Assembly: GCA_964548855.1 (NCBI GenBank)
Contig: CAZJSR010000002.1
Span: forward strand, 66,365-130,364
Direction: 5' to 3'
Origin: UBA3206 sp964548855
GTDB taxonomy: Bacteria > Bacillota_I > Bacilli_A > Acholeplasmatales > Anaeroplasmataceae
DNA length: 64,000 nucleotides
Part shown: positions 25,499-34,561 of the stretch, piece after piece
Position numbering within the stretch: position 1 is the stretch's first letter
Layout of the letters: each line of letters begins with the position of its first letter
Notes under the pieces: model-generated
Told to the model about the DNA's origin: nothing
The model's input: only the letters and a program-made list of their open reading frames with translations
Database searches by the model: none
Position numbers and translations under genes: made by a program

Positions 25499-27079
25499 AT
25501 GTTAAAGGTTATTAATTTAGGATTACAATATGGTTCAAGAAAATTGTTTGATAAGGTAAATATTCAATTTTCAAAAGGAAATTGTTATGGAATTATCGGT
25601 GCTAACGGTGCTGGTAAGTCTACTTTCTTAAAATTATTATCAGGAGAAATAGAATCAACTAATGGAGAGGTTTTAATAGACGAAGGAGAAAGACTTTCTA
25701 TACTAAAACAAAATCAAAATGAATACGATGATAAAACGGTAATGCAAACAGTATTACTAGGACATAAAAGATTAGTTGAAGTAATGGAAGCCAAAGAATA
25801 CTATTATAATAAAGCTGATTTTAATGATGAAGATGGAGTAAAGTTAGGAGAACTTGAAGGTGAATTCATGGAAATGAATGGATGGGAAGCTGAAAGTGAT
25901 GCGGCAACTTTACTTAATGGTCTAGGAATAGGTGATGAATTTCATTATTCACTTATGGGAGAATTAGATGCGAAAATTAAGATTAAGGTATTACTTGCAC
26001 AAGCTTTATTTGGAAATCCAGATATTTTATTATTAGATGAGCCTACTAATAATTTAGATTATAAATCTACTAGATGGTTAGAAAATTTCTTATTAAATTT
26101 TGAAAATACTGTTTTAATAGTATCACATGACCGTCATTTCTTAAATAATGTATGTACTCATATATGTGATGTTGATTATGGTCAAATCAAATTATTTGTT
26201 GGAAACTATGAATTCTGGTATGAATCAAGTCAATTATTGTTAAAACAACAAAAAGATCAAAATAAAAAAGCTGAAGCTAAAGCTAAAGAACTTCAAGAAT
26301 TTATTCAAAGATTTAGTGCTAATAAGAGTAAAGCTAGACAAGCTACAAGTCGTAAGAAACTACTTGAAAAAATTGTCCTAACAGATCTTGAACCTTCTTC
26401 AAGAAGATATCCTTTTATTGGATTTAAACCTAATCGTGAAGTTGGAAATGATATATTAATGGTAGAAGGACTAACTAAAGAGGGATTGTTTGAAAATCTA
26501 TCTTTTACTGTTAGAAAAGGTGATAAAATCGCATTTCTTGCTGAAAATACTATGATAATTACAACACTATTTAACATCTTAGAAGGAAAAGATACTGACT
26601 ATAAAGGAACATTTAAATGGGGAGTAACTACACAAAGAGGATTCTTGATGCAAGAGAATAAAGAATATTTTAATAAAGAATTATCTTTAATTGATTGGTT
26701 AAGACAATATTCACCACAAGACCAAACTGAAACATTTATTCGTGGATGGCTTGGTCGTATGTTATTTAGTGGGGAGGAGTCAATGAAGATGTGTAATGTC
26801 CTTTCAGGTGGTGAAAAGGTTAGGTGTATGTTTGCGAAATTAATGTTAGAAGGTGGAAATGTATTAGTTTTAGAGGACCCTACTAACCATCTAGACCTAG
26901 AAAGTATTACGGCATTAAATGAAGGTATGACTAATTATAAAGGAAATATATTATTCTCAAGTCATGACGCTGAATTACTTGAGACTGTTGCGAATCGTAT
27001 AATTAGTTTTGAATCAAATGGAAAAATTGTCGATAAGATTACTACATATGAGGATTATATTGAATCAATTAGTAAGTAA
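25499..27079 (+). CDS. ABC-F ATPase (YkpA/YbiT type) with degenerate second nucleotide site
   Basis: 526 residues with two ABC domains and no membrane segment. The first domain is canonical: GANGAGKST, Walker B LLLDEPTNNLD. The second domain has AENTMIITT where Walker A should be, without GK[ST]. Its signature is LSGGEKVR but Walker B reads LVLEDPTNHLD, with Asp and Glu exchanged relative to LDEPTNHLD. The second site is thus probably weak or inactive in hydrolysis. A charged linker (about 240-300) is the ribosome-facing region. It is likely a translation factor acting at the ribosomal E site. AGGAGG RBS. It is 18 bases from pcrA, probably one transcript. Confidence 0.88.
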   Translation: MLKVINLGLQYGSRKLFDKVNIQFSKGNCYGIIGANGAGKSTFLKLLSGEIESTNGEVLIDEGERLSILKQNQNEYDDKTVMQTVLLGHKRLVEVMEAKEYYYNKADFNDEDGVKLGELEGEFMEMNGWEAESDAATLLNGLGIGDEFHYSLMGELDAKIKIKVLLAQALFGNPDILLLDEPTNNLDYKSTRWLENFLLNFENTVLIVSHDRHFLNNVCTHICDVDYGQIKLFVGNYEFWYESSQLLLKQQKDQNKKAEAKAKELQEFIQRFSANKSKARQATSRKKLLEKIVLTDLEPSSRRYPFIGFKPNREVGNDILMVEGLTKEGLFENLSFTVRKGDKIAFLAENTMIITTLFNILEGKDTDYKGTFKWGVTTQRGFLMQENKEYFNKELSLIDWLRQYSPQDQTETFIRGWLGRMLFSGEESMKMCNVLSGGEKVRCMFAKLMLEGGNVLVLEDPTNHLDLESITALNEGMTNYKGNILFSSHDAELLETVANRIISFESNGKIVDKITTYEDYIESISK

Positions 27080-27097
27080 TTAAAATAGGGGGTTATT

Positions 27098-29242
27098 ATG
27101 AAAGAATTAATAGATAGTTTAAATAATGAACAAAAAGAAGCTGTACTCTATACTGAAGGACCAGTTATGGTTATGGCAGGTGCAGGAAGTGGTAAGACGA
27201 GAGTTTTAACGCTTCGTATTGCACATTTAATTAATGATTGTAATGTATCCCCTTATAACATATTAGCTGTTACATTCACTAATAAAGCGGCTCGTGAAAT
27301 GAAAGAAAGAATCGCAAAATATATTGATGCGAATATCTCACAAATGTGGGTATCTACTTTCCACTCTATTTGTGCTAGATTATTAAGAATGGAAATTGAC
27401 GCATTAGATGGTTATAATACTAATTTTAATATTATTGATGAAGAGGATGCTCAAAAGATTTTAAGAGAAGAAATATCAGATCTTAATTTAGATAGTAAGG
27501 AATATAAAGCTAAATCATTGAAGTCTTTAATTTCATCTTATAAAAATGATATGATTACATCATTTGATGATAATAATGTAGTAAAAATTTATAATCGATA
27601 TCAAAAAAGACTTGAAAAGGAAAATTTATTAGATTTTGATGATCTGATAATTAAAACAATTGAGATATTTGAGCGTTATCCTAATATATTAGAAAAGTAT
27701 CAAAGAAGATTCAGATATATAATGGTTGATGAGTTTCAAGATACAAATGTTAAACAATATCGTTTAGTAAGATTATTAGCTAAATTACATAATAATGTTT
27801 TTATAGTAGGAGACCAAGACCAAAGTATTTACTCTTTTAGAGGTGCAAAAATCGAGAATATTAATAAATTTACACAAGATTTTAAAGATACTAAGGTTAT
27901 TTTGTTAGAACAAAATTATCGTTCTACTCAAAAAATTCTTGATATCGCAAATAAAGTAATTGATATAAATACTAATAGATATAAAAAGAATTTATTTACA
28001 AAAGCTAAAGAAGGAGAAATGCCAGGTTATTATCAAGCAGAATCTTCTTATGATGAGGTCATGTTTGTTATAGACAAAATCAAAGAATTACGAGTTGCAG
28101 GGTATGATTATGATGATTTTGCGATAATGTATAGAGCGAATGCTATATCTCGTAATTTTGAAGATGCGTTTATTAAATATAAAATTCCATATGTTATATA
28201 TGGAGGAATGTCATTTTTTCAAAGAAAAGAAATTAAAGATATCATCGCATATTTAAGACTTATTGTTAATCAAGATGATGATTTTTCATTAAAAAGAATT
28301 GTAAATGAACCTAAAAGAAAAATAGGTCCAGCGTTAATATCAAAACTACAAGATAAGGCTTTAGAGTTAAATATTTCTCTTTTTAAAGCGATAGATTATA
28401 TAGAACGTGGAGGTCAAGGGTATAATAGTTTATTAGATTTTAAATTTATTATTATTGAACTTCTAGAGGATTTATGTGATGAAGCGAAGGATATTACGAA
28501 AATTATTGATTTAATTTTAGAAAAAACTGGATATTATAGTATGCTTAAAGACCTTGGTGAAGAAGGTAAAGATAGACTTGATAATGTTAGAGAACTTAAG
28601 AGTGTATTAAAAGAAGCTGATGAATATTATGAAGGAACTAGATTAGATAAAATAAAAACATTATTATCAGATTTAGCGCTTAGAACTGATACTGATAATC
28701 AAGATGAATCTAATAAAAAAGTCAAATTAATGAGTTTTCATCAGGCTAAAGGACTTGAATATCCTGTTGTCTTCTTAGTCGCGTTTGAACAAGGTATTTT
28801 CCCTAGTGTAAATTGTTTTACCCAATTTGAAATTGAAGAAGAAAGACGTATATGTTATGTTGGAATTACAAGAGCTAAAGAAAAACTTTTTATAACAAAT
28901 TGTCGTTCTAGATATTTATATGGTAATATGAATTTCCAGATGCCTTCAATGTATATAAATGAAATAGGAATGGAAAATCTTAGAGTATTAGGAAAACAAA
29001 ATAATTTAGAATTTATTAGGAATACAAATTCTAAAGAAAAACCAAAAGTTCAAGTAAGTAATATCGTAGAAGTGAAAAGAACAGGAGATTCATCATATAA
29101 GGTTGGAGATAAGATTAATCATAAAGCCTTTGGTGATGGTCTTGTTGTAGAGGTTAAGGGTGACATAATAACTGTATCATTTAGTCAACCATATGGTGTA
29201 AAGAAACTTATGTCTTCTCATCCATCAATTAGAAGAATATAA
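27098..29242 (+). CDS. pcrA: ATP-dependent DNA helicase PcrA/UvrD
   Basis: Superfamily 1A 3'-5' helicase of 714 residues. Walker A is AGAGSGKTR, motif Ia is AVTFTNKAAREM, motif II is MVDEFQDTN, motif III is GDQDQSIYSFRGA, motif IV is LEQNYRST and motif VI is RRICYVGITRAKE. The C-terminus (FGDGLVVEVKGDIITVSF) is the Tudor-like domain typical of PcrA. Role: replication-fork maintenance, repair and removal of RecA filaments. GGGGG RBS. A terminator follows. Confidence 0.96.
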   Translation: MKELIDSLNNEQKEAVLYTEGPVMVMAGAGSGKTRVLTLRIAHLINDCNVSPYNILAVTFTNKAAREMKERIAKYIDANISQMWVSTFHSICARLLRMEIDALDGYNTNFNIIDEEDAQKILREEISDLNLDSKEYKAKSLKSLISSYKNDMITSFDDNNVVKIYNRYQKRLEKENLLDFDDLIIKTIEIFERYPNILEKYQRRFRYIMVDEFQDTNVKQYRLVRLLAKLHNNVFIVGDQDQSIYSFRGAKIENINKFTQDFKDTKVILLEQNYRSTQKILDIANKVIDINTNRYKKNLFTKAKEGEMPGYYQAESSYDEVMFVIDKIKELRVAGYDYDDFAIMYRANAISRNFEDAFIKYKIPYVIYGGMSFFQRKEIKDIIAYLRLIVNQDDDFSLKRIVNEPKRKIGPALISKLQDKALELNISLFKAIDYIERGGQGYNSLLDFKFIIIELLEDLCDEAKDITKIIDLILEKTGYYSMLKDLGEEGKDRLDNVRELKSVLKEADEYYEGTRLDKIKTLLSDLALRTDTDNQDESNKKVKLMSFHQAKGLEYPVVFLVAFEQGIFPSVNCFTQFEIEEERRICYVGITRAKEKLFITNCRSRYLYGNMNFQMPSMYINEIGMENLRVLGKQNNLEFIRNTNSKEKPKVQVSNIVEVKRTGDSSYKVGDKINHKAFGDGLVVEVKGDIITVSFSQPYGVKKLMSSHPSIRRI

Positions 29243-29270
29243 AAAGACCATAGAAACCTATGGTCTTTAT
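29243..29270 (+). terminator. Terminator after pcrA
   Basis: AAAGACCATAG (29243-29253), AAAC loop, CTATGGTCTTT (29258-29268), TAT. Confidence 0.88.
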
Positions 29271-29398
29271 ATTAATTTACTATATATAGTAGGAAACAAA
29301 ATTACAATTAGATTATAATATAATAACGTCATAATTACAATTGTTTTTTGAAAAAATATAGTTAAAGTCATTAACTAATTTGAATTAGTTTAAGATTG

Positions 29399-29407
29399 TG
29401 ATATAAT
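29399..29407 (+). promoter_or_regulatory. Extended -10 promoter
   Basis: TG-A-TATAAT at 29399-29407, with TTTGAA at 29379-29384 as a possible -35 (14-base spacer to the TG, 17 to the hexamer). Confidence 0.6.
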
Positions 29408-29433
29408 AGATAATAAGTTGTTTAGGAGATTAT

Positions 29434-29937
29434 ATGGATATTAACGTAATATTTAATGAGCATTATAAGAGAGAAGATTTAAAAACTAAACTTAATGCAT
29501 CAAGTGATAAGATTATAATAGAAAATTCTAAGAATAAAAAGATAGATATAAATATTAGTGATATAAAGAAGATGGAATTATTATATGATAAATGTCCTAC
29601 TAAATTCTTAAGGAATATTCCCATCTTTATTGAATTATTCACGATTGTTTTTATAGTTCTTGCCATACTTTTTAGAACTAGTAGAGTATTATGTATTCTT
29701 TTTATATGTTTAACATTTGTAAATATTTTAGTTTCTGGAATAATTGCTAAAATAATATATAAATTTTCTAAAGAAGCATTAGAATTAAATATTATTGCTT
29801 CTAAGAAATATAGTGTTATAGGTTATAATGCTAAAGAACAACTTTTTAATAAACTACAAAGAATTTTAAATGAGTTTAAAGAAAATAATCAAACTATTGA
29901 GATAAATATTCAAAGACAAAGAAATAAAACGCTTTAG
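29434..29937 (+). CDS. Hypothetical membrane protein, two TM
   Basis: 167 residues. A soluble N-terminal part (1-66) with alternating charged and beta-like sequence precedes a pair of hydrophobic helices at about 67-88 and 92-112. A basic helical C-terminus follows. No family recognised. Good RBS (AGGAG) and its own promoter. It precedes the TIR-like gene by 65 bases without a terminator, so they may share a transcript and possibly a function. Confidence 0.65.
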   Translation: MDINVIFNEHYKREDLKTKLNASSDKIIIENSKNKKIDINISDIKKMELLYDKCPTKFLRNIPIFIELFTIVFIVLAILFRTSRVLCILFICLTFVNILVSGIIAKIIYKFSKEALELNIIASKKYSVIGYNAKEQLFNKLQRILNEFKENNQTIEINIQRQRNKTL

Positions 29938-30002
29938 TATTCAAATAAGAAAAGTTTTATAGTAGAATGTCATAGAGGTTTTTTTTGAAAGGTGGAGTAA
30001 TG

Positions 30003-31775
30003 ATGTCAATTTTTAAATGTAAACATTGTGGATGCGATATGGAAATAACAAATGGTATGGACATAATTGAATGTCCAGAATGTAATGCAGTTCAAATTGT
30101 ACCAGAACCTAACGTTGAAAAGAAAATTAGTTTATATAATTTAGCTAATAGATTAAGAATGATGGGGGAATTTAGTAAAGCACAATCAATTTATGAAGCT
30201 ATTGCTCAAAAATTTGATGAGCCTGAGGCTTATTTTGGATTATGTCTTACTAAATATGGTGTATTATATGATGGGGAAGATTTAAACACTTCAATTATTA
30301 ACTATAATTCTATATATAATGATGAAGATTATTTAGCTGCGTGTGATATCGCAACTGATTCTCAACTTGATGTTATAACAATAGAAGCTGACATGATAGA
30401 AGAATCACAAAATCGTCTTAAGGAAATAGCGGGTAAAGGAAAAGATTCTGATATTTTGATATTAGTTAATGACGAAAATAGAAAAAATGATAGTTATCTT
30501 ATCGCAAAGGAAATTTATGAAGTACTAAAAGCTGAAGGTAAAAAAGTATTTTTTCCAACTCATGCACTTAAAAATCTAGAAGGTGACGAAAAAGAAGCTG
30601 CGTTATATAAAGCTATAAGTAGCGCTAAGTTATTAATTTTATTCGCAACTAATCCAACTAGGTTAAATGATAAACGTGTTATTGATCCATTAAATAGATA
30701 TAAGGAATTTGTAAACATAGATTCACAAAATCACAAAATCGTTCCTTGTTTCCAAAATATACCAGAAGATAAAATGCCTTCTGCAGTTATGAATTTAGAT
30801 ATTATTGATTTAGGTGATGATTCTTTTATTGATAAAATATTAGACATAGTTGATTCTACTTTTAAGGCTATAAAATTAACACCTGAAGAAAAATATTTAA
30901 AACGTCTTGATGAAGCGTTTAAATCAAATAACTATACTGATGCGATAAAATTTGCAAATGCGGTTATAAAGGCTAATAAAAAGAATGAATTAGCATATAC
31001 TATAGGACTTATGGCATCTTTTGAAGTTAATAGTATGGAAGAAGTATTAGAAAACGCAATCGAACCTTTATTCAATAATGAATTTTATATCTCAGCCATT
31101 GAAAATGGAATAGATGTATTAAATGACGTTAATGATAAAATATGTCTTAGTATATATAATAATGCATTAAATATGCCAAGACAAACTGAAGATGAGATTA
31201 TGCTTTTTGTAACTGAATTATCAAGAATTAAAGGATTTAAAGATACAAATGAATTGATCTTAAATGCATATGATCCAATATTTAAACCTAAATATGATGA
31301 AGCTATGGCTGTTTATAATAAAGGTATATCAAGTAAGTTTGAAAGATATTTAAATGAGGCATATAAGTTATTTAAAGAAATAATAACATATAAAGATAGT
31401 AAGGAAATGATGTCTAAAATAGAGAAAGATATCGAAGAATTAAATGCTGATTTATGTGATGAATCATATCAAAATGGTATTCAATTATTTAAAGCTGCTA
31501 AAACAATGACAGATTTTAGAAATGCTCAAAATTCTTTTATGAAAGTAATGAGTTATAAAGATGCGAAATTATGGATATTCCAATGTAAAGATAGGATGTA
31601 TAATCTTGCGTGTGATATAACATGTTCAAGTATGGATCCTGAAGAAGTTAAAGAGGCTATGAGTGTATTTAAGTTTCTTCATCCATATAAAGAAACTGCA
31701 TATTTCTATGATAAAGCTCAAGCAAGAGTTACATCAAATGATTTTAATCCAAAGAAAAGAAAGATCAGAGTATAA
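30003..31775 (+). CDS. Zinc-ribbon/TPR/TIR-like domain protein
   Basis: 590 residues. An N-terminal zinc ribbon (CKHC about 6-9, CPEC about 24-27) is followed by TPR-like helices (40-90). At about 145-270 is a domain aligning with the TIR domain of related gut Firmicutes proteins: SYLIAKEIYEVLKAEGKKVF, a loop LEGDEKEA, then KAISSAKLLILFATNP. E196 in GDEKE falls where TIR NADases carry their catalytic Glu. Helical repeats fill the C-terminal half. In that family TIR modules may hydrolyse NAD or act as scaffolds; the role here is unknown. I chose ATG 30003 for correct spacing to AAAGGTGG; TTG 29985 and ATG 30000 are alternatives. No CRISPR or restriction neighbours. Confidence 0.7.
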   Translation: MSIFKCKHCGCDMEITNGMDIIECPECNAVQIVPEPNVEKKISLYNLANRLRMMGEFSKAQSIYEAIAQKFDEPEAYFGLCLTKYGVLYDGEDLNTSIINYNSIYNDEDYLAACDIATDSQLDVITIEADMIEESQNRLKEIAGKGKDSDILILVNDENRKNDSYLIAKEIYEVLKAEGKKVFFPTHALKNLEGDEKEAALYKAISSAKLLILFATNPTRLNDKRVIDPLNRYKEFVNIDSQNHKIVPCFQNIPEDKMPSAVMNLDIIDLGDDSFIDKILDIVDSTFKAIKLTPEEKYLKRLDEAFKSNNYTDAIKFANAVIKANKKNELAYTIGLMASFEVNSMEEVLENAIEPLFNNEFYISAIENGIDVLNDVNDKICLSIYNNALNMPRQTEDEIMLFVTELSRIKGFKDTNELILNAYDPIFKPKYDEAMAVYNKGISSKFERYLNEAYKLFKEIITYKDSKEMMSKIEKDIEELNADLCDESYQNGIQLFKAAKTMTDFRNAQNSFMKVMSYKDAKLWIFQCKDRMYNLACDITCSSMDPEEVKEAMSVFKFLHPYKETAYFYDKAQARVTSNDFNPKKRKIRV

Positions 31776-31782
31776 TAAACCA

Positions 31783-31806
31783 AAAAAGGGCAATGCCCTT
31801 TTTATT
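31783..31806 (+). terminator. Terminator after the TIR-like gene
   Basis: AAAAAGGGC (31783-31791), AAT loop, GCCCTTTTT (31795-31803). Confidence 0.9.
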
Positions 31807-31927
31807 TTGTATATAATGTAAAATATACTTTACATCTAAGGCGTATACTGATATAATGAATTTATCAGATATTGATAATCTGAATTCTACAGTTTTGCCT
31901 TTTATGTAGGATATTATAAGAGAGATA

Positions 31928-31964
31928 ATAAAAGAGTTCAATAAAATAAAATGAACTCTTTTAT
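31928..31964 (-). terminator. Terminator of the chromate transporter operon
   Basis: ATAAAAGAGTTCA (31928-31940) pairs with TGAACTCTTTTAT (31952-31964) around an 11-base loop; 13 bp, AT-rich. On the minus strand it follows the end of the second chr gene within 10 bases. Confidence 0.7.
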
Positions 31965-31972
31965 TATTGGTA

Positions 31973-32587
31973 TTAAAGCCATCCAAAGTGATGAGCTACA
32001 TAACCATATATAATTCCTATTACGGCACTAATTAATATATAGAATATTGGATGTTTCTTATATTTAAAAACAAAGAAACCTAGAATTACTCCAAATACTA
32101 AATAAGGCCAGTCCATAAGGTCTTTAAACTTATGGGTTGTTTTAAATAAATCAAGTTGTAAGATAGATATTCTAAATATTGAGTAACAAGCCGCAAGTAT
32201 TAATGCACATGACGCAGCACGTAGTCCATAGAAAATATAGTTTACAATTTTGTTTTCCTTAAATTTTTGAAGTACTAAAGATACTAGCATAATAATTATA
32301 ATAGCAGGTGCTACAAGTCCTATAGTGGCTACAAATCCACCTAATATCGCAAGTCCGACGGAATTATACTCAGCAACAACAGAAGTATAACCAACATATG
32401 TTGACATATTTACTCCAATAGCCCCAGGAGTTGATTCTGCAATTGCGATCATATTTGTTAATTCATCGATTGTAAACCAACCAGTTTTAATTGATAAATC
32501 TTCTAAGAATGGGATTGTTGCGGCTCCACCACCAATTGAAAACAGACCAATTTTAAAGAATTCATAAAATAAGCGTAAAAATAACAT
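31973..32587 (-). CDS. Chromate transporter family protein, subunit 2
   Basis: 204 residues. A single CHR domain starts with FFKIGLFSIGGGAATIPFLE and has about five or six membrane helices. Short-chain CHR proteins are encoded as adjacent pairs whose products insert in opposite orientations and act together. The partner ends where this one begins (shared base 32587). The family is named for chromate export, but many members in gut bacteria have unknown substrates. Confidence 0.88.
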   Translation of the reverse strand: MLFLRLFYEFFKIGLFSIGGGAATIPFLEDLSIKTGWFTIDELTNMIAIAESTPGAIGVNMSTYVGYTSVVAEYNSVGLAILGGFVATIGLVAPAIIIIMLVSLVLQKFKENKIVNYIFYGLRAASCALILAACYSIFRISILQLDLFKTTHKFKDLMDWPYLVFGVILGFFVFKYKKHPIFYILISAVIGIIYGYVAHHFGWL

Positions 32588-33216
32588 TATTCTATATCCT
32601 CCTTATTACTATTATTATCTAATTCATTATTATTTTCTACATTAGATTCGGCTTTTTCTTTTATAATTTTTTTGGAATTATATAAATCTCTAATTAGATT
32701 TATTGTAACTCCTAGTACACCAGCACCTAAAACGAAGATAATACTAGATAAATCGGTAAAAATACTTAAACCTAAAATTATAAGGAATAAAATGATTGTA
32801 TAAATGTCTACAAGTGATTTTTTTATTATTTTTATAACTGCAGATAAAATAAGCACTATTACACATACTCTTATAGCCGCAAATGCGTACTGTACAGCTT
32901 TGTAATCATTAAAATGTCTTAGAACGGTTGCAATTAATAAAATAATGATAATAGGACAAAATACGAAGCCTAATGTCGCCACAATTCCACCTAAAACTCC
33001 TTTTCGTTTGAATCCTATAAATGTTGAAACGTTTACCGCAATAACTCCAGGAGTACATTGACCAATCGCAAAATAATCTTGAATTTCCTCCATTGTTGCC
33101 CATTTATGTTTTTCAACAATTTCACGTTCTAGTAAAGGTAACATTGCATAACCTCCACCAAAATTTACTACTCCCATTTTTAAGAAAGTAATAAATAAAG
33201 TTAATAATTCTTTCAT
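32587..33216 (-). CDS. Chromate transporter family protein, subunit 1
   Basis: 209 residues. The CHR domain has FLKMGVVNFGGGYAMLPLLE near the N-terminus and the PGVIAVNVSTFIG segment, plus a charged, Asn-rich cytoplasmic tail of about 40 residues. First gene of the pair. Its stop overlaps the next start, so stoichiometric synthesis is likely. The 277-base AT-rich gap upstream (33217-33493) separates it from yhaO, which runs in the opposite direction. I see no gene or convincing regulatory motif there. Confidence 0.88.
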   Translation of the reverse strand: MKELLTLFITFLKMGVVNFGGGYAMLPLLEREIVEKHKWATMEEIQDYFAIGQCTPGVIAVNVSTFIGFKRKGVLGGIVATLGFVFCPIIIILLIATVLRHFNDYKAVQYAFAAIRVCVIVLILSAVIKIIKKSLVDIYTIILFLIILGLSIFTDLSSIIFVLGAGVLGVTINLIRDLYNSKKIIKEKAESNVENNNELDNNSNKEDIE

Positions 33217-33493
33217 ATACTCACATCCTCATACATTTCTAGATTATACAATATTATTTTTAAAATTAAAATAAAATATTTTGATTTATAAAATTCATAT
33301 ATTATTTTTGTTAAATATATATAAATTTAGATTCTTAATTGAATTTTAAATACTCTATTAATATATAATATTAATAAAAAAAATAATTGCCTTCATATCT
33401 CTTTATTTAATCTTGATTTTTCAGTATAATTTTATATGAATATAAGAAATTTATACTTTAATATGCTATTATTAATTATGAGGAAGTGAAAAT

Positions 33494-34561
33494 ATGAGAA
33501 TAATTCATACAGCTGATATACATCTTGATTCTAAAATGGAAAGCCATTTAAGTAAGAATTTAGCTCAAACAAGAAAATTAGAACTTATTAGTGCTTTTAA
33601 TAGATTATGTGAATATGCTTTAGAACAACAAGTTTATATAATTTTAATTTCGGGTGATTTATTTGATATAAAAGCTCCAAGCATTAAGACTGTAAAAGCG
33701 ATTGAATCGATCATTAGAACTAATAATGATATTACATTTTTATATGTTCCTGGGAATCATGATGAATTTGATTTTGTACAAGCTTTAGATGTAGTTCCTA
33801 AAAACTTAGTTGTTTTTGGTGAACAATGGAAAACAGTTGATTTTTCTGATGTGTCAATTAGTGGGATAGTTTTTAATGATAAAACAGAAAAATATATGTA
33901 TGATACACTTAACTTAGACCCTCTTAAGAAAAACATTGTTATGCTTCATGGCGATGTGTCTAATTATGAAGTTAAAGGAAAAATTAATCTACAAGCTTTA
34001 AAAAATAAAGGTATTGACTATCTAGCTTTAGGACATATTCATTCTTATATAAAAGGGGAAATTGATAATAGAGGTATTTATGTATATTCAGGTTGTTTAG
34101 AAGGAAGAGGTTTTGACGAATGTGGTAAAAAAGGATTTGTTTTAATAAATTGTCTTGATGATGGCTTATCTCATACATTTATTAAATCTTCTATTAGACA
34201 AATTCATGAACTTGAATTAGATATAACAGACTTTAAAGATTATTCTGATATAGTCAATGAGACAAAAAAACTTGTTTCAAATATATCTAAAGAAGATATG
34301 ATCTCTCTTACTATAAAAGGAGAGTATGATGCATATTTATTTAAACCTATTGATATTTTAGAAAATACTTTAAATGATATGTTTTTTTTCGCAAAATGTA
34401 AAGATGAATCAACACTTAGAATTAATCCTACTGATTTTGAGGGGGATTTATCTTTAAAAGGAGAATTTATAAGGGGAGTGCTAGATTCATTAGAATCAGA
34501 TGAAAATAAAAAAGATATTATCATATGTGGTATTAAAGCTATCACAGGAGGTGATATCTAA
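33494..34561 (+). CDS. yhaO: DNA repair metallophosphoesterase YhaO (SbcD-like)
   Basis: 355 residues. Calcineurin-like motifs are HTADIHLD (I), LISGDLFD (II), PGNHDEFD (III), LHGDVSN (IV) and LGHIHSY (V), giving a complete two-metal nuclease site. YhaO is the SbcD/Mre11 relative that pairs with YhaN, encoded next with a one-base overlap. Likely role: processing DNA ends or hairpins. RBS GAGGAAGTG. Confidence 0.9.
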   Translation: MRIIHTADIHLDSKMESHLSKNLAQTRKLELISAFNRLCEYALEQQVYIILISGDLFDIKAPSIKTVKAIESIIRTNNDITFLYVPGNHDEFDFVQALDVVPKNLVVFGEQWKTVDFSDVSISGIVFNDKTEKYMYDTLNLDPLKKNIVMLHGDVSNYEVKGKINLQALKNKGIDYLALGHIHSYIKGEIDNRGIYVYSGCLEGRGFDECGKKGFVLINCLDDGLSHTFIKSSIRQIHELELDITDFKDYSDIVNETKKLVSNISKEDMISLTIKGEYDAYLFKPIDILENTLNDMFFFAKCKDESTLRINPTDFEGDLSLKGEFIRGVLDSLESDENKKDIIICGIKAITGGDI

